From contig NC_026506.1 in assembly GCF_000182925.2 (NCBI RefSeq), positions 930,001 through 994,000 of the forward strand: a DNA stretch of 64,000 nt. Reading direction: 5' to 3'. Made by a program: the position numbers and the translations under genes. Positions 33,067 through 46,202 of the stretch are shown one piece after another (the stretch's first letter is position 1; the number at the start of each line of letters is the position of its first letter). This DNA is from Neurospora crassa OR74A (taxonomy: Eukaryota; Ascomycota; Sordariomycetes; Sordariales; Sordariaceae). A model generated the notes under the pieces. It saw nothing but the letters and a program-made list of their open reading frames with translations, had not been told where the DNA came from and searched no databases.

Positions 33067-36000
33067 AGGAACAACAGCAGCAGGACCAAAATAGTCAACA
33101 GCAGGAGCAGCAAGAGCAGCAGCAGCAGCAACAATCACCTCAACAGCAGCAGGCATCTCAATCGTCACAACAGCAGCCTCAGCAACAGCAACAGCAACCC
33201 CAGGTCCCAGTACAGCCTCATCCTCACTATGTCCAGCAGCTATCACAGATGCAGCAGACACCTGGACCTACGACGGCCCATCTGTCTACTCACATACCCA
33301 TTGACCATCTCGCAGGCACTCACCCTCAGTATGGCGCTGCTGTTCAGGATAGCACTCCTCCCCGGAAGCGTAGCAAGGTGTCCAGGGCTTGCGATGAGTG
33401 TCGTCGCAAGAAGATCAAATGCGACGCCCAATCCGAAGTGTCCGATCAGCCCTGCTCAAATTGTCGCCGGTCATCTGCCCCATGTCTCTTCAGCCGCGTT
33501 CCCCAGAAGCGTGGTCCCAGTAAGGGATACATCAAGGAACTGGCCGACCGCATCAACACGATCGAGGGTAAACTGACCGGTGCTGCCGTGCCTGATCCAC
33601 TGGAAAGAAGGAGGACGACGCCTGCCGAGGCATTTGGGTCCCCTATCCCTGGTGATGACGGCAGGAAGAGGCCGTACTCGAGCATCTCGAGCGAGACCTT
33701 TACTCCCCCAGCAGCTCACGAGCGGCTGGCGGGCTGGGGCTCGGAGGCTAATCGGGCGCCAGAGCATCGGCCGATTCGTCCCTATCATCCGACTTATCCC
33801 CAGATCCATTCGGTAAATGATCTTGTGCCGAAGCCGCCGGCCATGTCGCAGAGTCCCGATGTGAATGGAGGGCAAGTGCAGGTCTCTGAGGCTGCCGCTG
33901 ATGTGGCGTCGCAGGATGGGTTGGCTAGCAATGGCTTGTCTCAAGAGCCGCTGGAACAGGCGAGGGAGATCTCTGATGTTGCTTTTGAGTGGTGAGTAAT
34001 AATTGGGCAAATGGGAATGAGAGACCGCTAACTGTGTCCCAGCTACCTAAACTCCGTACACCGGATTTTCCCAATCCTAGCCAGCAGGAAAGACCGCGTC
34101 CATTCCATGCTCTCACAATGCCCTCCAGTCCTCCAAGAGGCCTTTTATCACGCTCTCTTCGCCATGCTCAACCCCATGCTCCCCGAGTCAGCCGCCCGCG
34201 AGAACTGCAACTCCTTGACCTCTCATGGCCTTCTTAACGAGTGGGATTCCCAGCCTCGCACAGTTTCGTCACCAGTTGCCGACCTTGTGTGCCTACAGAC
34301 GCTCATCATGCTCATCATCGAAGCGGACTATGGCGGCATCAGCGCTGTTAAAGGCCAGCGGGGTGGTCCCAAGAAGCTTTCCCTGCTGGGCGAGGCGGTT
34401 GGCTTGGGTTACATAATGAAGTTGCACCTTGCGCCTCCTCCCGACGTCAATCCGAACATGGACCTAGATCTTGATTCGGAGAAGAATATCGCGCTGAGAG
34501 CGTGGTGGACGCTGGTTGCCTTGGACCGCTGGAATGCGGTGGGTACGGCGGCGCCGAGCATGATCAGCTCGGATGTTGTGGTTACGCCGGGACTAAGGAA
34601 CATTATGGGTGATGTGGTTTACAACTACACCAGTAAGTTTGGCCGGTTAATATGGTAAAACTTTGATCGCTGACAGTGGTCGCAGAAATATCGTTCTTGT
34701 TGACACAGTTCATCCCCTTGTTCCTTACCCTGTCCGCGCCAATGCCCTCGGACTTTGCAGCGTTGACGACCAAGAAGCCATTGGTTGCATCCCTCCTGAA
34801 TGCGCTGATGGAAAGCTTCCGCTGGCAGTTTCCCGCTGATCTCATCACCTCCCCGTCTTCTGACCCAACCTTACTACTGGCCTACTGGCACATACGTCTG
34901 CTAGCGGACCTGTGCTCAGGAGGAGCCAAGGCAGACTTTGCCCTCCAAGACTGCGCCAACATCGTCGGCATCCTTACCGGTAACACAGAGCTGTTGACCC
35001 CGCTCAATCACCACTTCGTCAGTTTGGTATCCCTAGCGCTACTAGAACTCGAAAAGCTGGAGAGGACCAAAGACGATGCGGGCCGCTTGCTGAAAGACCT
35101 ATTAGATTTTAGAGTAGCAGCCAGTCCGTGGACCAGCGTGGTGCGGGACAAGATCATGAGCGTCAGCTTGATAAACAAGGAACGGAGCTCAACAGCCGTC
35201 GTCAACGGCAACCACAACAATACTGGTACTTCGAATCAGTCGCAAGTCCAGAGTCATCTTCAGGCCGTTCTCCAAAGCCAAAGTCTAAGCCAGCCACTAC
35301 AGCAGCTGGCGGACTTGGCTACCGTGGCCGCTGGGGTGGAACAGAGCGTGAATGACGCGAATACGGAAAACATGGTTTCTTCGGCTGCTGCTGTGGCTGC
35401 TGCAGCTGCGGCGGTTGCTGCGGCTGCTGCGGCGCATCATCAGCAACAGAACGTGGCGCTGTCTTCTGTTACTAATCCTGCTCCACAGGTTATTCCTACT
35501 TCTCTTGATCCGGAAGGGAATGCTGGCCAGGCCCGCGGAGAAGCCAGTGCGGATCAAGACGTTGACATGGATATGGAGGGAGCTGCTACTGATAGCAACG
35601 AGGAACGCCATACTAATGGCGCAGAGCACACTGAGCCTGAGCAGCAGCAACACTTCAAGACGGAGTACAGGTCGGATGAGGAGCACGAGTTCAAGACTGA
35701 ACCTCAGCCTGAGACCCGACCAGATGACCATCACCAGTCCAGGCAACCACAGCAGCAAGCTGAGCAAGAGCCACAGAATGTGTTGTCAGCAAGCCCAGTT
35801 GATGAAAACAGCATTACTGGTCCGGGGCAGACGGACACTGCATCCACCCAGGAAGCAGCACCGGAAGTACCTGCTCGGGAAGTACTCTCTTCAGGCACTA
35901 CTGACTCTCAAAACGCCAACAAAGACGACATCACACCCAACGGTACCTCCGCCAGCCAAGCCAGCCTCACCGCATCCCTCGCTCTCTCCCTCGGTTCCGG

Positions 36001-36667
36001 CTTCGGGTCCCTAGGCCTCAACACCGCCGAGATCTACGAGCACTACCAGCGCCAGCAGCAAGAATTGCAATTACAAAAGCAAGCCCAACAAGCTGTTCAA
36101 CAAGCGACCCAACAATCAGGATCTCAATCCCAGGTACAACCCCAAGCCGCCCAGCAGAACCCATCACAGGAACAGCAACAGCAGCAGCAGCAGCAACAAC
36201 ACCCATACCATCAGCGGTTTGAACCAAAAGAGGCCACTTCTCAACATCACCCTCAGCAGCCTCAACAACAGGTACAGCAAATCCAAGCCCAGCTTCAACC
36301 CCAGCCCCAACCTCAACCAGCGCAACCGCCCTCCTCTTCTTTGCCCCTATCGCAAGCCCAAGCTCAAGCTCAGCTGCAACAGGTGGTGGCGAAGCAGCAG
36401 CAATTGGTCCTCCAAACCCTTCAGCAGCACCAACAGCAGTCGCAGCAGCAGCAACAACAACAAAAACTGTTTAGCAGGCCGTACGAGCCGGAGGTGTTCT
36501 TGAAGGCTGGGTATCTAACTTGTTTTGGGGATGACCCTGTGGGGTCAGACGGTACCAGCAATGGAAACGGGTCTGGCAGTGGGAGTGGGAGTGGGAATGG
36601 GAATGGATCGGGGGCTACGAGCGGGAATGGGAATGTGACGGGGAATGGAAATGGGACTTCGAAGTAG
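32502..36667 (+). CDS. Rgt1-like Zn2Cys6 transcription factor, Gln-rich
   Basis: Exons 32502-33991, 34043-34632 and 34686-36667 join in phase to 1353 residues. After a polar head with a long Gln tract (~179-235) comes KRSKVSRACDECRRKKIKCD. The six zinc-cluster cysteines are C297, C300, C307, C318, C321 and C328 (spacing 2-6-10-2-6). The linker RVPQKRGPSKGY is the hallmark of yeast Rgt1, the glucose-responsive regulator of hexose transporter genes. A short coiled coil (IKELADRINTIEGKL) should mediate dimerisation. The middle homology region starts near 497 (YLNSVHRIFPIL) and runs through QTLIMLIIEADYGG and ALRAWWTLVALDRWNAVG. The C-terminal 500 residues are low complexity: poly-Ala (~927-947), long Gln-rich segments (~1145-1289) and a Gly/Asn/Ser tail. 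It is likely nuclear and controls sugar uptake or polysaccharide use. It could be the COL-26/BglR orthologue, but I cannot confirm that from the sequence. Confidence 0.85.
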
Positions 36668-37348
36668 TATTTTGAAAGTCCGACAACGGATTTGACGACG
36701 GAAGTTGTGGATGTGGATGTGGATGTGGAAATGGCGCACGATCTAAGCTTCGTGCCTATGAATCACGAAGGTCAGGACATTGCAGCTGCAGGTTCTGAGT
36801 ATGGTACTGGTCCCTCCTGGGTGTCATCATTATCAAGGGACTAGGGCCGACGGTGGTGGTGGTGCGAATGGCTTGTGGTCGGACTGGTGTCGGTTGCTTG
36901 AGTACGAACAAAATCCTGAGCCTGAGCGTCCGTTTAGACATTAACGAGGCGTCTGCCTGATCTGAATACCATTAATCATTGATCATTTGTTTGCCTTGAG
37001 CGGCCACGAGGACCTTACCTGATACTACACTGTTATACCGTACTAAAGCCGATCAGTGGTGATACGTATTGCCAGGAGGGACTTGCATGGTAGGTATAAG
37101 AAGGGATCACGAACTTAGTGAATGGGAGAGGAAATCTTGACCGCGCATAAAGGGGGAAGAACCCGGTGGAAGAGATGGTTTGACATTTAGTACCTTAGTT
37201 ACAGTGACAGTGGTGGTGAGGGTGTAAAACAAAGTCAATTACTTAAAGTCTCAAGAGTAAAGACCTGGAAAGAAGAACGACATCGAATCGAGACCAAGAT
37301 TTTTCACGGAGATGGCCAAAGGTTAATAGCGATGCGGGAGTCGAACTC

Positions 37349-37405
37349 TTTTTTTTTTCTTTTTTTTTCTTTCTTTTTTTTTTCTTTTTTTTTTCTTTTT
37401 TTTTC
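37349..37405. repeat. Pyrimidine tract (T-runs separated by C)
   Basis: Blocks of 8-10 T separated by single C, ending in CCCC. This is low-complexity DNA with no coding potential; the matching A-rich strand makes a spurious Lys-rich frame. Confidence 0.9.
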
Positions 37406-37941
37406 CCCGGTTCGAGTGAGTGACACCCTCCGTAGTGTGAGTGAATGTTTGGTTCTGTATGTTGTTTCACTACCACCTGTGTTATTACACCTTTATATCT
37501 TATTCTTCTCCTCTCTTCAGTTTTCTTATCTAAATATGATCTGTTTGCTTGGGGCGGTCACTTCATCTCCTGACATCATCTGATGTGGCTCAACTTTCTG
37601 TCCCGGCTTGTCACCTTCTTTTCTTTTCTCTCGAGCAAACATTCACTTGGGCTTTTTCTCGGATGGACCTTTCTGTTTGTCTGTCTGTCTGTCTGTAACC
37701 GTTCTCCACGACGTACGTACGGACGTACAACCCGAACCACAACGCTGCGGCTGAAGGAAGGCTTCGAGGGCTTAAGGCTGAAACAAGTGACCGACTCGTT
37801 CCTGAATTGGGATTATTCAATTCAAATTCAAATTATGTGTCTATCTCAATTCCCATCACACCCTTTGCTCAGCTATCAGCGTCATAGAGTGCTAATTAGA
37901 TGAGACATATATGCCTAGAAACTTGGGTTATATGTGGAGTG

Positions 37942-37968
37942 AAAAAAAAAAAAAAAAAAAAAAAAAAA
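37942..37968. repeat. A27 homopolymer
   Basis: Twenty-seven consecutive A with no flanking target duplication or retroposed sequence visible, so it is a simple run and not the tail of an inserted element. Confidence 0.9.
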
Positions 37969-39495
37969 CGTAGAAGAGGACTAGGGGGATTGTTGGAGAC
38001 TTCCATCCAGTGTTTGTGTGAAGTGGAAGTCACAAGTCATTTACTACAAACTTATTAGGTGTTTGAGGTATGTATATAGCTACCTAAAAGGGTGCATGAA
38101 CCAGAAGGAAGTAGAAGATGCAAAACAATGAAAAGAAGCAAAGTAAACCGAAGGGAAACGAAGAAAAATAATCAAAGGGGAGTAGGTACTAGTTGAGAGG
38201 GAAAGGCCAGGCAGGGTATCAATAGGAACATAAGAGGTAAACAGTAGTCGGTTTGGATGATTATCTACGACGAGTGCGTGTTGATGTCTCCAAAGGATGA
38301 ATAGAAATTTGTCTGGCTGTGGTTAAGCTCTTTGTTCGCAGTCCCTATGTAGGTAGATGGCGGAGTTGGATATCTATATTGACTGGTTCATGTCTTATTG
38401 TCTTTGTCGCTTCATTGCTTCATTATAGCAACGTTGTTCAGTAGTTCGTTTTCTTTATATAGTCTAGATCATGATACCCATTATATACTCCTCCCTTCTG
38501 ATAACTCGAAAGAACCACAGTGACCAAGCGAAACTTCCATTGGATGTCTCGTAAAATCTGATGTACTGAGATGGCACATGCCAAAGTACCGTCTGCTCCT
38601 CGGTCGTTTCATCTTATCTAGACTATCATCTCATGTGAGGAGCACTGTTCGTTCCATCCGATGTAGACCAGCGGGCAGAGCAACTGATGGGTTGTGACAG
38701 CCCTGAGTAGACCTAGAGGGTGGCTTCTCAGATCTTCGATCAAGTCATGCTGATGAGTTTCTGACAAGTAGACTATAAGCCGATGAAGTTCCAATCATGT
38801 TATCTGCTCAACAAAACCCCATGCCACAACTATAGCCTGCCATATCTTGGGACAGGTCGTTGATATTTGCACCTACAATATCCTGACAACACCATGATCA
38901 GCCTGGTGGTACATACCTCACTTCCAGATGAGTGTTTCACAGTTCTCTACGTGGTAGCTCATCTGCATGACCTCCATCAGGCTCTTAGTTCTTGATGCTT
39001 ATAGCTCACTCTCTGGTCACTTCCGGGTTCTGGTCCATCTTTACACCATTGAGCACTCGCCCAGCCACCCTCTGTCCAAATGAATGAAGATGGGTAGACC
39101 AAAGGTTATGTGCAACGGGACAGCGCGACCTTCCTACAAGTCGGCAGGTATACCTAAACGGCCTCTCCAACTCATTGTAGTGCAGTCCTCACTTCGTTCA
39201 CGTAGAGGTATCCTTGCCTCGTGTACCATACGGTAACCATACCGTCCAAAACCTGTAATCCATTCCATCCATCCATCCATCCCCCTCAAACACTCCAGTC
39301 ACAAAGACGAACGGCGGACCGTCCCTTCCCTTCCCTACCCTTCCCTCCCCCCTTCTTCCAGCTTTCATCCATCAATCCATCCATCCATCCATCCGCCACC
39401 CGCCAACACCCATGAAAATCAATAGCACCTCTTGGTACATAAGTGATCACAAGGAATGTGGTCGGGCAGTCTACCGATTACCCCTGATTTTCTCC

Positions 39496-39517
39496 AGTCA
39501 GTCAGTCAGTCAGTCAA
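39496..39517. repeat. (CAGT)n microsatellite
   Basis: Five tandem copies of a CAGT unit in non-coding DNA. CCAT-type repeats lie just upstream (about 39262-39282 and 39364-39395). Confidence 0.85.
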
Positions 39518-39855
39518 CCAGGGCTTTTCCGCAAAGCCAGGCAGCCAAGAAGCCTACCTACCAAGCTAGTGTAAGCCCATACATAGTATATGGTACTGTG
39601 CGTAAAGCAGAAATCATAGTAGTAGCATATATCCCAGCCAGTAGTTCATTAGTTCCAAAGTTCAAAGCAGGGAAATGCCAGTCAACTTGAAGCGTCTGAT
39701 AACGAACATCTTGCTCATCGGCATCCATCCATCAATCCTAATCCTCGCTCAGGTCCGGCTCGCTCGCGCAGCTCCACACCCACTAGAGTTGACCTTCTCG
39801 GCTCTTTCCTTTTCCCGTCCTTTTTTCGATTTTGTTTTGTTGTCCACCCACACAT

Positions 39856-39925
39856 GTGCTGTGCTGTGCTGTGCTGTGCTGTGCTGTGCTGTGCTGTGCT
39901 GTGCTGTGCTGTGCTGTGCTGTGCT
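39856..39925. repeat. (GTGCT)14 minisatellite
   Basis: Fourteen perfect tandem copies of GTGCT. Because the unit is five bases, all frames stay open and produce spurious Cys/Ala/Val-rich or Ser/Thr/Ala/Gln/His-rich frames on both strands. Confidence 0.97.
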
Positions 39926-39960
39926 GGCCTTATGTCCTACCGGCGCCATCTCCGTTCTCC

Positions 39961-39988
39961 AGACAGACAGACAGACAGACAGACAGAC
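39961..39988. repeat. (AGAC)7 microsatellite
   Basis: Seven perfect copies of AGAC, followed by two GGAC variants. It lies 35 bases after the GTGCT array. Confidence 0.95.
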
Positions 39989-40605
39989 GGACGGACTCTC
40001 TCTCGCCCTTCCGCCTCCCTCCCCCTCCTCTTCGGGCAAACCAGCCTCAAAAGTTCTCCGTGTGTGTGTGTATGTGTGCCTGTTACGCCTCCCCACCCCC
40101 ATTCCCCCTTCCCCCTTCCGCCTTCCCCCTATTGGGCTCCTCCCCGCTTTGGCCATCTCCCCTCCCCCGCCTCTCCGTGTTTTTTTCCCCGCCACTTCTT
40201 CATCGTCGCTTCCTTTCTGGTCTGGGGCCCCGGGTGCCCGGACTTTTACACTAGATCGATGATAGATGGTAGGATATTGTAGAAGTGCACCAATGAATGA
40301 CTGACCTGGTTTTTTCACAAAGCCAATGAAATGAAAAAGAGTGCGTTATCTTGAGTTTCAAACTGATGCAATGTACGCATCAGGCCATTATCCCCATCAC
40401 TTTTTTCATGCTGCTTGGAGTACATACAGTAATAAACGAACGATGTCACCACCGGCCTGCCGGGTGGGTGCTCGGGTTTCCGGGAGGTTGGGTACATACG
40501 TAGTCCTTCCTGGTACATAGTACACTGCATACGTATCTCTTCACGTGGTCCTTCACAAAGGGTGTACATAGCTTAGCTTAAGCCCAAATAGGGAGGGTGT
40601 GGTTA

Positions 40606-40645
40606 GGGCAGGGCAGGGCAGGGCAGGGCAGGGTAGGGCAGGGCA
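40606..40645. repeat. (GGGCA)8 minisatellite
   Basis: Eight units of GGGCA, one of them GGGTA. A looser set of GGGCA/GGGCAA units recurs at about 40726-40759. Confidence 0.95.
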
Positions 40646-41480
40646 ACGACAGGAAAGGGAAAGACACACCCACAGTGGGGAGAAGTGCTCCAGAGGCTAG
40701 ATAGAGGCTAGAGCCCAAAAGTCCAGGGCAAGGGCAAGGGCAAGGGCAGGGCAGGGCAGATAGTGTTGCTTTAGGGTAGGTTTAGGGCAGGGTAGGCTTG
40801 AACCCTTAGTTAGGATTATTATCAGATGGGGATTTTGATAGTAGTGTATAGGTAGGAAACGTGTCACATGAAGATCAGATTTGGATATTGGAGGTAATCC
40901 TGGCAAAGAGTGGCTTGTCTGGTTGGTTGACCAGAAAAAAAATAGTGTGTATCGGGGAATGAGATGCTCGGCGTTAACAAGCCTCTCTTACTCCATCATG
41001 TATCGACGGCGTTGGGGCATCAACGACGAGCTTCTTCGCCCTTTGTCATGGTGTAAGTGGTTTCAAGTTGTGTTGTACTGCGTAGCGTACTTACTGTACA
41101 CCTCTGCCGACATGTGAGACGTTAACGTGGTACCGCCAGCCACCCTTGCAATATTCGGGGACCTGGAGGTGTGCGAAGCAGTCGTCTTTGGTTCGAATAA
41201 TAAAGTTATCGCCACTTTGCAGTTCACCATGCTAAAACCTTCAAATGCCGGCAGAGGTTCAGAGGACAGGAACTCATGCAACTGCCGAACACCAAGCCAA
41301 CTGTGCTTGTCTGTCCCGTCAACTCAACTGCCGTTGCCTCTCACTCAGCTTACATATCCAATTATTTTCTAGAAATGAAGGTTAGCCAAGACCTTCTTCT
41401 TCTTCAGTTGCTTGGCTTCTTTTTATAGCGTGTATGAAATGAAGGGGGTGGCGAGAAAAGAGAATGAACGATTGTTGTAG

Positions 41481-41515
41481 TCCAGTCCAGTCCAGTCCAG
41501 TCCAGTGCAGTCCAG
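41481..41515. repeat. (TCCAG)7 minisatellite
   Basis: Seven TCCAG units with a single-base variant (TGCAG) in the sixth, in non-coding DNA. Confidence 0.9.
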
Positions 41516-41773
41516 TCAGTCATATGCATGAAGCCCTGGTCCTGGTTACAGTAACCGACGTGGTAGTCCCGGACATTTTGAGCCTCATAGGTCGCAGCCC
41601 AAATTGGACTCTACCAGTACACTACATACCTCTGCATTGTACACTTCATCGGCGTTCGTGCTCCGCACGACTAGTGACGGATCGGTTTTGGCATTGAAAT
41701 GCGATAGCTTGTCAATAGCTCATCTCACGTTTCTTCACTCCTCATGGCACGTGTTCGTCCTCTTTGGTTTTTT

Positions 41774-41775
<2 letters not shown>

Positions 41776-41809
<34 letters not shown>

Positions 41810-41817
41810 CTTTCCGG
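41776..41817. repeat. T42 homopolymer
   Basis: The longest homopolymer in the window, forty-two T. It has no neighbouring element end that would mark it as a retroposon tail. Confidence 0.9.
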
Positions 41818-43136
41818 GGTTGAGTCTAGATCGGGCTCTACTCGTCTGGGCTAGAAACACCATTTAGACCCATTTCTCGCAGCACTCCGTGTACATCGGT
41901 TTGCTAGCGATTTGTATGAATAGCCAGGTATCCCTTCCTGTGTGAATCAATTCGCATCTGCGAATCAATGCGCCACCCCCCTTGGCCGGGCCAAAGGGGG
42001 GTGACAGATGAATCGAGCCTACACGAGTAGTGCAGAAGCATATCTATTCTGGGGTGAAGGTGGAGGTTTCCTATCGGATTCTTGACATCCAGGTGGACAG
42101 TGGTCCGTGAGATGCAACATTTCGGCCGTCTACCCAAAAGTGAAATTGTTGCTCGGGGTGGGTTTTGATTTTTTGGGTGAGAACATCTATTGGTGCCCCG
42201 CCCGCCGGCTTGTGGCTGATCACGAAATTCGACCGAGAACGGATACCACGAGACCCATATAGTACACTACTGACGATGTTCACCGTTTGGAATTCTCGAG
42301 GCCCTGATGCGCTGAGCTACACGAACCGTACTGTAGTGTCAACGATATAACACCCCCTGCATGTATATATGTAGAAGGGCACCTCGTGAATTGGGCGATC
42401 TCTGGGGGTGGCAAATTCTTTAGTGTACTCCCAAGGTGGCTGTCTGTACGAGAAATGAGCATTCTAGACATTTTGATACCCTAGATTTCTGTGGTACCAC
42501 TAGCTCCCTTGGCTGTAGTGGACATGGAGTATGTAGTTGACGGACGGACGACGCGCGACGGGTCGTGGGCGGGCGGGCGGATGGCGGAGACCCTTAAGGT
42601 ACCTTTGAGCCATGAATCTAGGAACGTCCTTGCTTCTGCCTTCAAATTTTATGCGCCGTGCAATCCCCCGGGTCCGCTCTGTGGTTGCATTGGTGGCAGC
42701 TAAACCCTACAATCAGCTCCGGGCGGGTGCTGGTCTCGAGACCGGGCCCGGTGTGGGCGACGATACATACGTAAACCGGAGGACGGAGATTAGGGTTTCG
42801 GCGACCACATGAAGGCACACAAAATGTGTCCACCTCACCTCCCGAGATGATAGCGTAAAGGGGTCGGCAACGGGCCGATATGTACGTGATATCTTCAAGG
42901 GACGAGGGCTTGTGAGACACGGCAGCTTGGCGATGGCGTTGCTCGTGATTTGTACATGACTATCGAGGGAGAGGATCGTCAAGCAAAGGGGTCCGAAACG
43001 CTATATTAGTATTACCACCAACCCATATCAAGCGAGGAGCAAAATGCCTTGAACCAAAAACCTACATTGTATCCTCGCTCAATGGTCAAAATGGTTTCGT
43101 ATCGTCGACATTGACTCTGAATACTTTGTTGTGTAC

Positions 43137-43160
43137 GTGCGTGCGTGCGTGCGTGCGTGC
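43137..43160. repeat. (GTGC)6 microsatellite
   Basis: Six tandem copies of GTGC in non-coding DNA. It is the right-hand end of the simple-repeat cluster. Confidence 0.9.
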
Positions 43161-46100
43161 GCGGAGCGGTCGTGGATGGAGCATCAAGATTTCCGTGTCC
43201 GGCATTGTCCCTGCCGAACCGTTCTCACCTCCGGGTCCGGGCTGGGCTAGTCCTCCACTCGGATGGCCTGATCCACAATCCGCTTTGACAAATCGAAAGA
43301 GATTGTCTTTTATCTCCGAAAGACTTGCCGAATCTCCTTCGGATTTGGCGGCCATGTTCAATGCTGGTGGCCGAGCCTGGCAAATTTTGGCACGTCCCAC
43401 AGCCTCGAGTCACAGCCTGTCGAGTGTCGATGTTGTTCGCAAGCACGACACCACCCGCATCGCTATCAGCGCCTAGAGGTCACGGCGGATCGACAAGTCA
43501 AGGTATCCTAGCTGATGGACCAGCTCTTTTCGGCATTATCCGCACACGCGCGTGCACTTTTAATCGGCGATCCAGTGACAGGTGTCGGGGTCGAGTGGGG
43601 ATAGCTTCACTTGTCGTCTCACTTTGTCTTTGGTCGCTGGCCATTTGATGTCACCCAAATATCTTGACAGAAGAATTGCTCCTCCTCGGTGCCCCCTCAC
43701 ATTGCGGCTGACATAAATCACCGCTACTTCATCAACCTGCTGCCTGGATATCGACCCTCGTCGGTCAGCAAGTTCATCATGGTTCGACGTGGCTCGTTCA
43801 CTGGTCGTTTGCAGATCCGTCAAGCATCGACTCCTTAACAACCCCATTCTCCAGCTTTTACTCCAGGAAAATCAGAAAAACCGGAGATCACGGAGACAGA
43901 GCCCACGGGGCAAAGGAGCGGAAATAACACGAGTCTGTGGAGGTTGGACGTTTGAAATCGGAGTAGTCTCCGGATTGCCCAAACTATACACCCGACAGTG
44001 CCGCACTTCCTGTCCCCATGCTCGCAACGCAACTGGGTGATCGCCTTTGTTTAGCCCCTATAATTACCCCTGAAACACCCTGTTTGCCGTGTGTGCAATG
44101 TAAACATCGACGTCGCATGCGTGTCATGGCATCGTAGCCAGCGACTCCCTCCAACCTCCAAATCCCTTCCCCATCTGTCGTCACTCCGGCGCATTGTCGG
44201 TGGCATGGCGCACGTGTGATAACACCTACCACACTATGATGGTTTGTCAACGTTCCGTTCCGTTGGTCGATGTGTCCCGATGGCCAATTGGCAACGCACA
44301 TTCCGCACTCGCACTGAACCGTTGCGATTTGCGCAGCGCGCGTCAAGTGCGCCTGTCAAGTGGATTTTCGTTTCCATTTCACAGCTTTGTGGATCGGCAT
44401 CCACCGTGCCACCCAAGCCAGACCAAACCAGATCCGGCCTGCTGGAACCCTAGCTTGGCGCCAAAAACCAGATGGTAACCTAGTCGTAGCCTCGGAGACG
44501 AAGAGGTTCTCACGGCCCTGAGCCCTAGCATGGCCGCCCTTGCCGCTCGCGAGCCCTAGTACGATAGGCTTGTGGGGCATAAAAATGCGGCATGTGTACA
44601 TACATGTATTTCCCCGTACGTAAGGAAGCTTTTCAACATCGTGGATCCTGCCGCCGCTGATATCCCGTTGTATGCCCACGACCGGGCGCTCAGATTGCAG
44701 TGTAGGAGGAACGGTTGTGCACTGTCACCAATCGGTAAGATCACAGGACGAAAAGATACGGACGAGGGATGCGGCAATCCGTCAACTGGTCAGCCATATC
44801 AGATGGAAAAATGTAGTTGTGGTTGTGGTGGTGGGGTCAAGACTGCCGAATGAGCCAAACCCCTAGCTGCGCAAGCTCGAACCCTGGCGGCAAGTATCTT
44901 TCATTGTTAGCATCGATCCACCTTTTGACGTCATCAAGACATGCTCTCTTCTTAGTGTAGCCCGATAGCCCCACATCAGCGCTACCTCTACGCTGTTACC
45001 CACCCTCCTCTGGGGCTCTCAAGAACTTCACCACAGCGCTGTAACAACAACAAACAGCGCTATGTGTACTCGCTAGGCTCAATGAATGCTTGACCGAGTT
45101 TGCTCACCTCGAACTCCACTGTTCTTCACCGTGCCGAGCCAGAGTTAGGGCTAGGTGCCCGAGGCCCACTTTCTTCATTACCCCTACGCTGTTTAGTGCA
45201 ATCTAGCTGTCGATCCCGAGTCACGATTGCGATGCCAACGAGTGGAAACCGCCAACAAAAGCTTTGTCGTGGATACAGTGGGGGACAGTAGGACGAAACT
45301 CGGTCTTGCTCGGTAGGTAGCTCGGATGGGTCGTGTCGAACGAAACGCGAAGCTATTCCTGCAATTTTGGCGACTGCGGCCCATCCACTCCTCTACATGG
45401 GCAGAGTCACCGCTGAGTCGCCAAGGTTAGTCATCCACTTTGTGTGTTGGCCTCCTCTTGGTGAGCAATGCTGGAGCAAGTTCCGATGACGCTGATGGCG
45501 GCGTGACGATGATGATGGCGACGGTGACATGCTTCGGTGGCCGAAGCGATGAATTGGCCATGGAAGGAAGGAAAGAGCCCCAACCCCCTTGAAATTGATA
45601 TAAGAAATGAGACTTGATCAACACGTAAAACGTCTGCCCGTAACTCCTGCAAAAGAATACCACAAGATCCATTCGTAGAGTCGCATTTCGCTGGATGTTA
45701 TTGCGAAAGTGAGATGGCCTGACCATGAATGCATAAATGGAAAATGGTATATGTGATAAAGATGATATAGCAAAAATCCTTCCAACTTTTTGTTTTCGCT
45801 CTCTTATTTTATAGTGCCGCCAACTCCAGTGCCATATATGCGATGCCTTCGTACCCAAACAAGACGAAATCGAGCCTTGATGAAACTGGTAGAGACAAAT
45901 AGTAAAATAAATCGTCGCGTTCGTGCCATTTCAATACCCAAAAGAAACAGGAAAGGAAAAGAAGATACGACAAGAACAACTCCCTGCTGCGCCGACATAC
46001 ATAAAACTACCATCACCACCTCCATGTTGGAGCATATGTTGGTCCTTAGGATACTGAACAGGTCTCACTGGACCATGAAATCGTACCGATGGAACCGACT

Positions 46101-46202
46101 ATAAATGTGGAAGGATTGGTATTTCAGACTAAGAACGGGGCATGGGTATCCGAGAAAGGCAAGAAACATCGCTTTGTTGGTGTAACTTGAAATCAGATCT
46201 CG

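Larger units (their letters stand above)
36668..46202. other. 9.5-kb gene-free region, microsatellite-rich
   Basis: No frame here has recognisable protein content. Base composition is ordinary, not AT-rich, so this is not repeat-induced-point-mutation debris. It contains a pyrimidine tract at about 37349-37405, an A27 run at 37942-37968 and a cluster of simple repeats from 39.2 to 43.2 kb, listed separately. The dispersed motifs TAGTGTAC or its complement (41617, 42262, 42421) and TACCTCTA (39203, 44983) also occur. It could hold long leaders, 3' UTRs or non-coding transcripts. Confidence 0.6.

Noticed and set aside
39675-40318. Long open frames on both strands over the GTGCT and AGAC arrays
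   Set aside because: They exist only because tandem repeats have no stops. No domain, and the composition is purely that of the repeats.
40606-40645. Telomere-like GGG-rich repeat
   Set aside because: The unit is GGGCA, not TTAGGG. Isolated TTAGGG or CCCTAA words elsewhere are single copies.
45427-45858. 143-codon minus-strand frame
   Set aside because: No domain and no codon bias. Overlapping frames on both strands are similarly long.
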